Shown here: positions 53,201-59,200 of the stretch, piece by piece
Layout of the letters: each line of letters opens with the position of its first letter
Numbering within the stretch: the stretch's first letter is position 1
DNA from: Sinonovacula constricta
Taxonomy: Eukaryota; Mollusca; Bivalvia; Cardiida; Solecurtidae
DNA: 64,000 bases
Assembly: GCA_007844125.1 (NCBI GenBank)
Contig: CM017573.1
Coordinates: forward strand, 4,484,230 to 4,548,229
Direction: 5' to 3'
Position numbers and translations under genes: made by a program
Notes under the pieces: model-generated
The model's database searches: none
Told to the model about the DNA's origin: nothing
Seen by the model: the letters and a program-made list of their open reading frames with translations, nothing else

Positions 53201-56200
53201 TTACATATATAAACCACATACTAATGTAAAAAAAGTTAAAATTATTTTACATTAGTTAAAGAATTCATCTTTTGACAATGTATGATGTAAACTGATTTGA
53301 ACTACCAGTAGTTGAAATGGAAAATATGTTTTAAAAGTGTATAAGGTTGACATTTTATTTACCGTTCATGCACAAAATGAAATGGTATCAACTGTCACGA
53401 AAACCATTTACTTTTATGATAAATGTATATTTGCAGGAAGAAGACAAATTTTCTTTCAAATAGGAACAACACTATTGTAAAGTAAAGAAACGTTTTCTCC
53501 TCTTAAAAAGCCAAGTCAAAGTAAGCTTTACATAATGTTGGGAAATGTTCACCATTTCTTAGATTTGACCCCTGATTTGTCTCCTAATTCCCACCCCCGA
53601 CATATTTCAGGGCTAGAAGCCTGCCTACATATCTTATACAGTGTGTTGTTTTGTGAGTGCCGATAATGTCCTAAATAATATGCAGTTAGCAAAAGGCCTT
53701 ACAAAGTATCAAATTAAAAGCATTGATTGTTTTAGTAGCACAATGCACAAATATACATGTTGCAAGCTCTGTGTATTCAGCAGTGTTATTGTTTCACACA
53801 TTCATCTCTTTCAATCAAACTTGTTTTTATGTTAATTTCATATGCACATTATTACTTTAACAAAATGTTTATTTCCAACCATTACACGCAAAAAGTTCTT
53901 AGTATAGGTTTAGAATCTAAATTGGTGATTCTTCCAGTCGGTCCATTTGGATGTGGGTCTGCTTATTTTGTTAAATGACTCATCACTTATATACTTTTAC
54001 ATTTGGCTTGCACGTGAATACCCTTGTCCTGTTCGTTTTCAAATTTTAGTATATATTACAATGCTCATTGGACTTTGTCATATATTCTTATTCATGGAAA
54101 AGAAACCACGATCGCTCGCTTCGTTTGCTCCCTTTAGCTCTTAATTCCAGGATGAGTCGCCCATTTAGACACTAACCTTAACATAGTAAAACAATACACA
54201 ATCATTTCGGTTTAAGAAAAAGAAAATCAATACTGGAGTAAGTTTTATGAGTACACACGAACGCATTAGTTTCAACATATGCGGTAGTCTGCTGACAAAA
54301 TGGCACTATGACGCGATGACGTCACACATATAATTAGCACTAGTTTGTTTTTGTTTGTTTGTAAGGCAAGTAGGCAGGTCAGTTAAACGTTTTCGAATTA
54401 TTCTGTCATGTAAGTTGCCTGCATTCAAGTGCATTAATGCCTTTTTTCTACATCTTTACATAATTTACGTTGTGTATTTAGAGTACCAAAGTAAACGGAA
54501 ATCAGAGTACGTTTTTGCAGTCAGGAGGTTTGTCAATCGCAATAATAATGCTGGAAATTATAACCTTGGCTCGATAAGGAAAAAACTGAAGACGTTCAGT
54601 CTAATTATCCGGAGCCTGCGTGTGGGTAAATACAAATTAATTATCATATCGCCATATTAACGGGTTATTGAACATTTAAATTTAAAATTTCGAAGCTCAG
54701 TCCTTATGCCTTTGTCCGCACGTGCGTTAATTGCTCCCATTAGTTGTGTAAGAAAATAGAACTTGTGACACTGATTGGGCATGATCTCCGCCGTTCATCA
54801 AATGGGTGTGGTTATATTGTCAATGAACGGATTACAGTTTGTGGCGGTTGCCTTTTAACACCTGGAGGCGGGGCACGAAATTATCGTCGCGACCAATGAA
54901 CACTTGGTAGGCCCAATGATTGGCAGTGATGCTGGTCGCTTGCAGTAGGATATATTGCGTAATCAAATGATCAGCTGGTAGCTACTGTCTGGGGCAGTCT
55001 TTAGGAGGAATGAGATTAAGTCTGTCGGGCACATCAAAGCGGGAGAATTGATTTGCTCAGCGTGAGGCGTGAGACAGACCCCTGATATCGGGAGTCTCCC
55101 GGCGAAATCGGGAAACATCACATGTCTGCTGTACATGTATGAGTACTATATAAAATGGGATCCAGAATATATTTATTGTTTTTAATAGGAGGAAAGAAAG
55201 CAATATGAAGTCTGAAATTTTAAACCTACTCTAAGTAGACCAAAAGCATTACCTCTTATCAAGTACTGGTTACTACAGATTCCAAAAAGAAGTTTTTGTT
55301 TAAATTTATCAGTAAAACAAATAAAGCAAGATTAAAGCTTAATCTTGAAAACAAAGGTAGAGTTGTCAACATACCGGTGCAAAGAAGTCAACAAACCAAG
55401 TTTCTCGACTGGTTGGCCCAACCCTATGTGTGTTGAAGTCGCTAGGACCAAGAGCCTCCAGTTTTATAAGGCAAGCATCCCTAGCAAACGCTGCGACATC
55501 ATGAGCAGTCACTCGTCCTGCAATGAGAAATATGAGTATAAATTATTGTTTACATCACAACACTTCAATTATGGTGGTTTTGGAAGCCTTCAGTTGTTAT
55601 TATGAAGGAAAACACCACACCAATGGGACAGTGCTGATCAGCTGGAACACCCCCACCTCCCAACACATTATTTTAGTTATCTCCCTGACAAGGCCTCACA
55701 CTGACACATGATGAGATGAAGGAGTTACAAATCAGACTAACTATGTAGACACAGGGCCCCTGTGAGGAACAGGGGACATTGGTGAAATAAAGATTATCTC
55801 CCTGACAAGGCCTCACACCGACACATGATGGGATGAGGGAGTTACAAGTCAGACTAACTATGTAGACACAGGGCCCATGTGAAGAACAGGGGACATTGGT
55901 GAAATAAAGATTATCTCCCTTGCTAGATAATATACTTGGCAATCCAAACAGAGGACAGGTTCAGGAAGTTGGAATCCTTAAAGTTAACCTTTATGGTCTG
56001 TTCTTTTGAAGATTCTGCAATTACAGACAGTAAAATTCTAATTCTACATAAAAATGACCTCAATACCCGTGCTATTATAGAAATGTTTACTTAATAAAGA
56101 AAAACAACATGTTTGTAGATAATGATTGACCTTATTAAGTCAATGCAGGCCAAAAGTCAACACACACTCAAGATTAAACATAACAACCTAGTAATCATTT

Positions 56201-59200
56201 AGAGCAGAGATGGGGATGGGGTGGGATGGAGGGTGGGGTATTCTGGGGAAACTATCCCTTACTCTTACTGTTGATCAGCTTTGCATGAGGCAACACAATT
56301 ATTGACTAAAAATAGTTATGTTCATAATTTAAAGTATGCTCATGTAGGAATTTGCTATTTGTAGTACAATTGTCTAAGTATTTAATTGACAAAATGCAAA
56401 TAATTGATTAGCCAATGCATAACTTGTCAGAAAAGGTTTTTTAGATTTAAAAACATGTTTTTGAATTGAAAATTGTGATAAAAAGCCATAAATAAAATAC
56501 TGTCTCAACATGACAAGAGCAATGATTGCTGATTTAAGAAAATAATATTTTTTATATTTTCAAATCAATTTTAGACTGAAATGTATCATTTATAAATCAA
56601 TTAAAATGCATGAAATGTAGCAATTATCTTTTTAAACAGCATTCAGTAATAATCTGTTTTCAGGACTAAACTGTAAATATTCATGACAATATCGTCAGTG
56701 CAATCTGAAAACTACGAATGAAATATACATGCTGAGAAAACTGTCTCGAGTCAGCATGTCAGTTTAGTTTCTGACTTGCATGAAAGTTCAAGGCATTTTC
56801 TTGACAAAGATCCATTAGGCATATTGATAGAAAAAAGTAAAAAAAATAAACTAATAAGAACTCTGAATAATTTTTCATGAAAATGCCCTAGTGCCCTATT
56901 TAAACTGGTGATGTAAGATAATACAATCTTAATAATCAAGCTCTGGAGAGACAAGTTGGAATAGTTGACAAGTGGACTGATGTTTTTGTTAAAGTCTTTA
57001 CTGATAATAAGTATGCTTAATCCAAAGGTCTGTATAATGTTCACTTTCTTGTATTCTCAAATAAACATTTAATCACAATACCAAGGATATGGCATTTTTT
57101 CTTTTAATGACTTTAAGAGTTTAGATGCGCAATAAAGATATTAGTTATTAATAATTTTATTTAAATTCATGAGTTATTTCCCTTCAGTTGGGACTGGAGT
57201 TTCTGTACTGTTTGCTGGAAATTGTCCCATTGTTTTGTTTTTGAAATACATTGCAGCTAACATTTATGATCATTATATCAATGTCCAGCTTTTTGGAAGA
57301 GAAAGAACCCTGGCACATGTCTGTGTAGAACCACCTCATTTAAAAACACACACACACAAAACAAAAAACAAGAGAAAAAAATAGAAAATACTAAGTAACA
57401 GTCTTATGTATAATATTTTTTGTGTTTTCTTACACCACACAACCTCAATAATTTAAGTATGACTTTGTATATGAAGACTTAGATGTATGCAGTATAAAAG
57501 CATATTTAACAACCTGTCAATAAAAAGTGCTATTTCCAATACCGTAATAAAAATATTTGAATTCACACAATTCTCTCTTGAAATTTATTATGTACCCTTT
57601 TCAAACTTAAAAGTAATATTATCCCAGCTTCCGTGTTGAACTCTTAAAAAGAGTACTGCTTAATTAAAATAAATTAGGTTAAAAAGTCAAGTGCAAGCAT
57701 GTAGCGCAAATAATTAATTTAATAATACTTTAAATGATTATTGTTCCACTAAATGGCCAAGCAGTCAATAAACTCAATGGATCATGGCCTCAATTACCAG
57801 TACAACTTTAGCAAATGTTATTTTAATTTAAACAATTATTTTAATATAAAAATCAAATCAGCATCGTACCATCTGTTTTATTTAGTTTGTTACTACAAAG
57901 GTTTTTACCGCAGGTACTAATGTATTATTAGTTAGTGACTTCCAGTAACTTGAGAGGCTGTTTTGAAATGTGTGCACAACATAATGTAATATAATTATAT
58001 AATTTTATAATACATAATATAATAAATTACTGAGAGTGATGCATTATGTTAGAATCTTGGTGGTATTAAGTTTTCTAACATTAAAAAAGGCAGTTCCTAA
58101 GCTAGTGGTCAGACCTAATTCCATAAGGTGATTTATCCAGTCAGAGCAAGTGTAAACCACGTAGCAATCTTTACATAAAATGTTTGTTTGTTTGTGTTAC
58201 TGACTGTCAGAACTTCTCTAAGGTATGAAAAGAAACTGTCTAACAATCAATAAAAAGAGGAGCAAAAATTGTCCATTTACCAGGCCTATCATTAATTATC
58301 AGCAGCATTAAACATCTCCCACAATATTTTTTTTCCATGTGGATTTTTTTGCGTGTGAATGATTGAAACTGTAAGGATCTATAATTAATTAATTAATTGT
58401 TGAAAATCCATGTCATGAGCATAGGGTTTCATGTAATACTGACAAAAGCAGATTTCACTTTTACATTACGGGTTTCCCGGCATTATTGATGATAATAAAT
58501 GGCCATCACATGCACTGCCTGCTTTACGCAGTGAAGTTATCCAATATCAGCCTCATTGTTAATATGTATTATTTTAAATGCTAGTGACTGTGTGACTGAA
58601 TCAAAGAGCCGTTTGAGCAGTGAAAGTTTTACCCTGTAAAGAATTATGGGTATGAAAATAATAGTCAACTAAAATTCTGTGGTAAATCTGATTGTACAAT
58701 TTACTGGAAAGCAGCCAAGTCTTCAGCTGTGAAAAAAAATGTTCTAAAAAACAAACATGTTGAGACAAAAGCTACAACAGTCACTAACTTCCAATTGCAG
58801 AAATAATTAAATTAATAATACAATACTTTTCCTATGATTGTACAGTAAACCTTCACAGGAGGTGTGTGTGTGTGTGGGGGGGGGGGGGAGCAAATTCACA
58901 CTTTTCTTAACCACAGCTGCTCCTGCCATAACCAGATACAAAAGTGCCATAAACAGCTGACCATGACTAAAAACATGCTGGAGAGAATAATATTGTTTGC
59001 AAACTTTATGACTTCAAATAACCGCATTGCTGATTCTATTACAGTAATGATAAAGATGTCACTTAAGGCAGTCAGACAATGATTAATCATTTCTTTTATT
59101 ATATTTCAATCTGACACATGCTGTTTACTAAACAAATGTGCAACTGAATGTATATGCTGTCACATAAGAAAAACAGTTATAACATGTTCTGTTTTAAATG

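Noticed and set aside
54355..54660. 101-residue open frame
   Set aside because: No recognised domain, biased composition and no splice context.
54300..55140. ER-stress response element (CCAAT-N9-CCACG)
   Set aside because: CCAAT boxes are present but none has CCACG at the right spacing on either strand.
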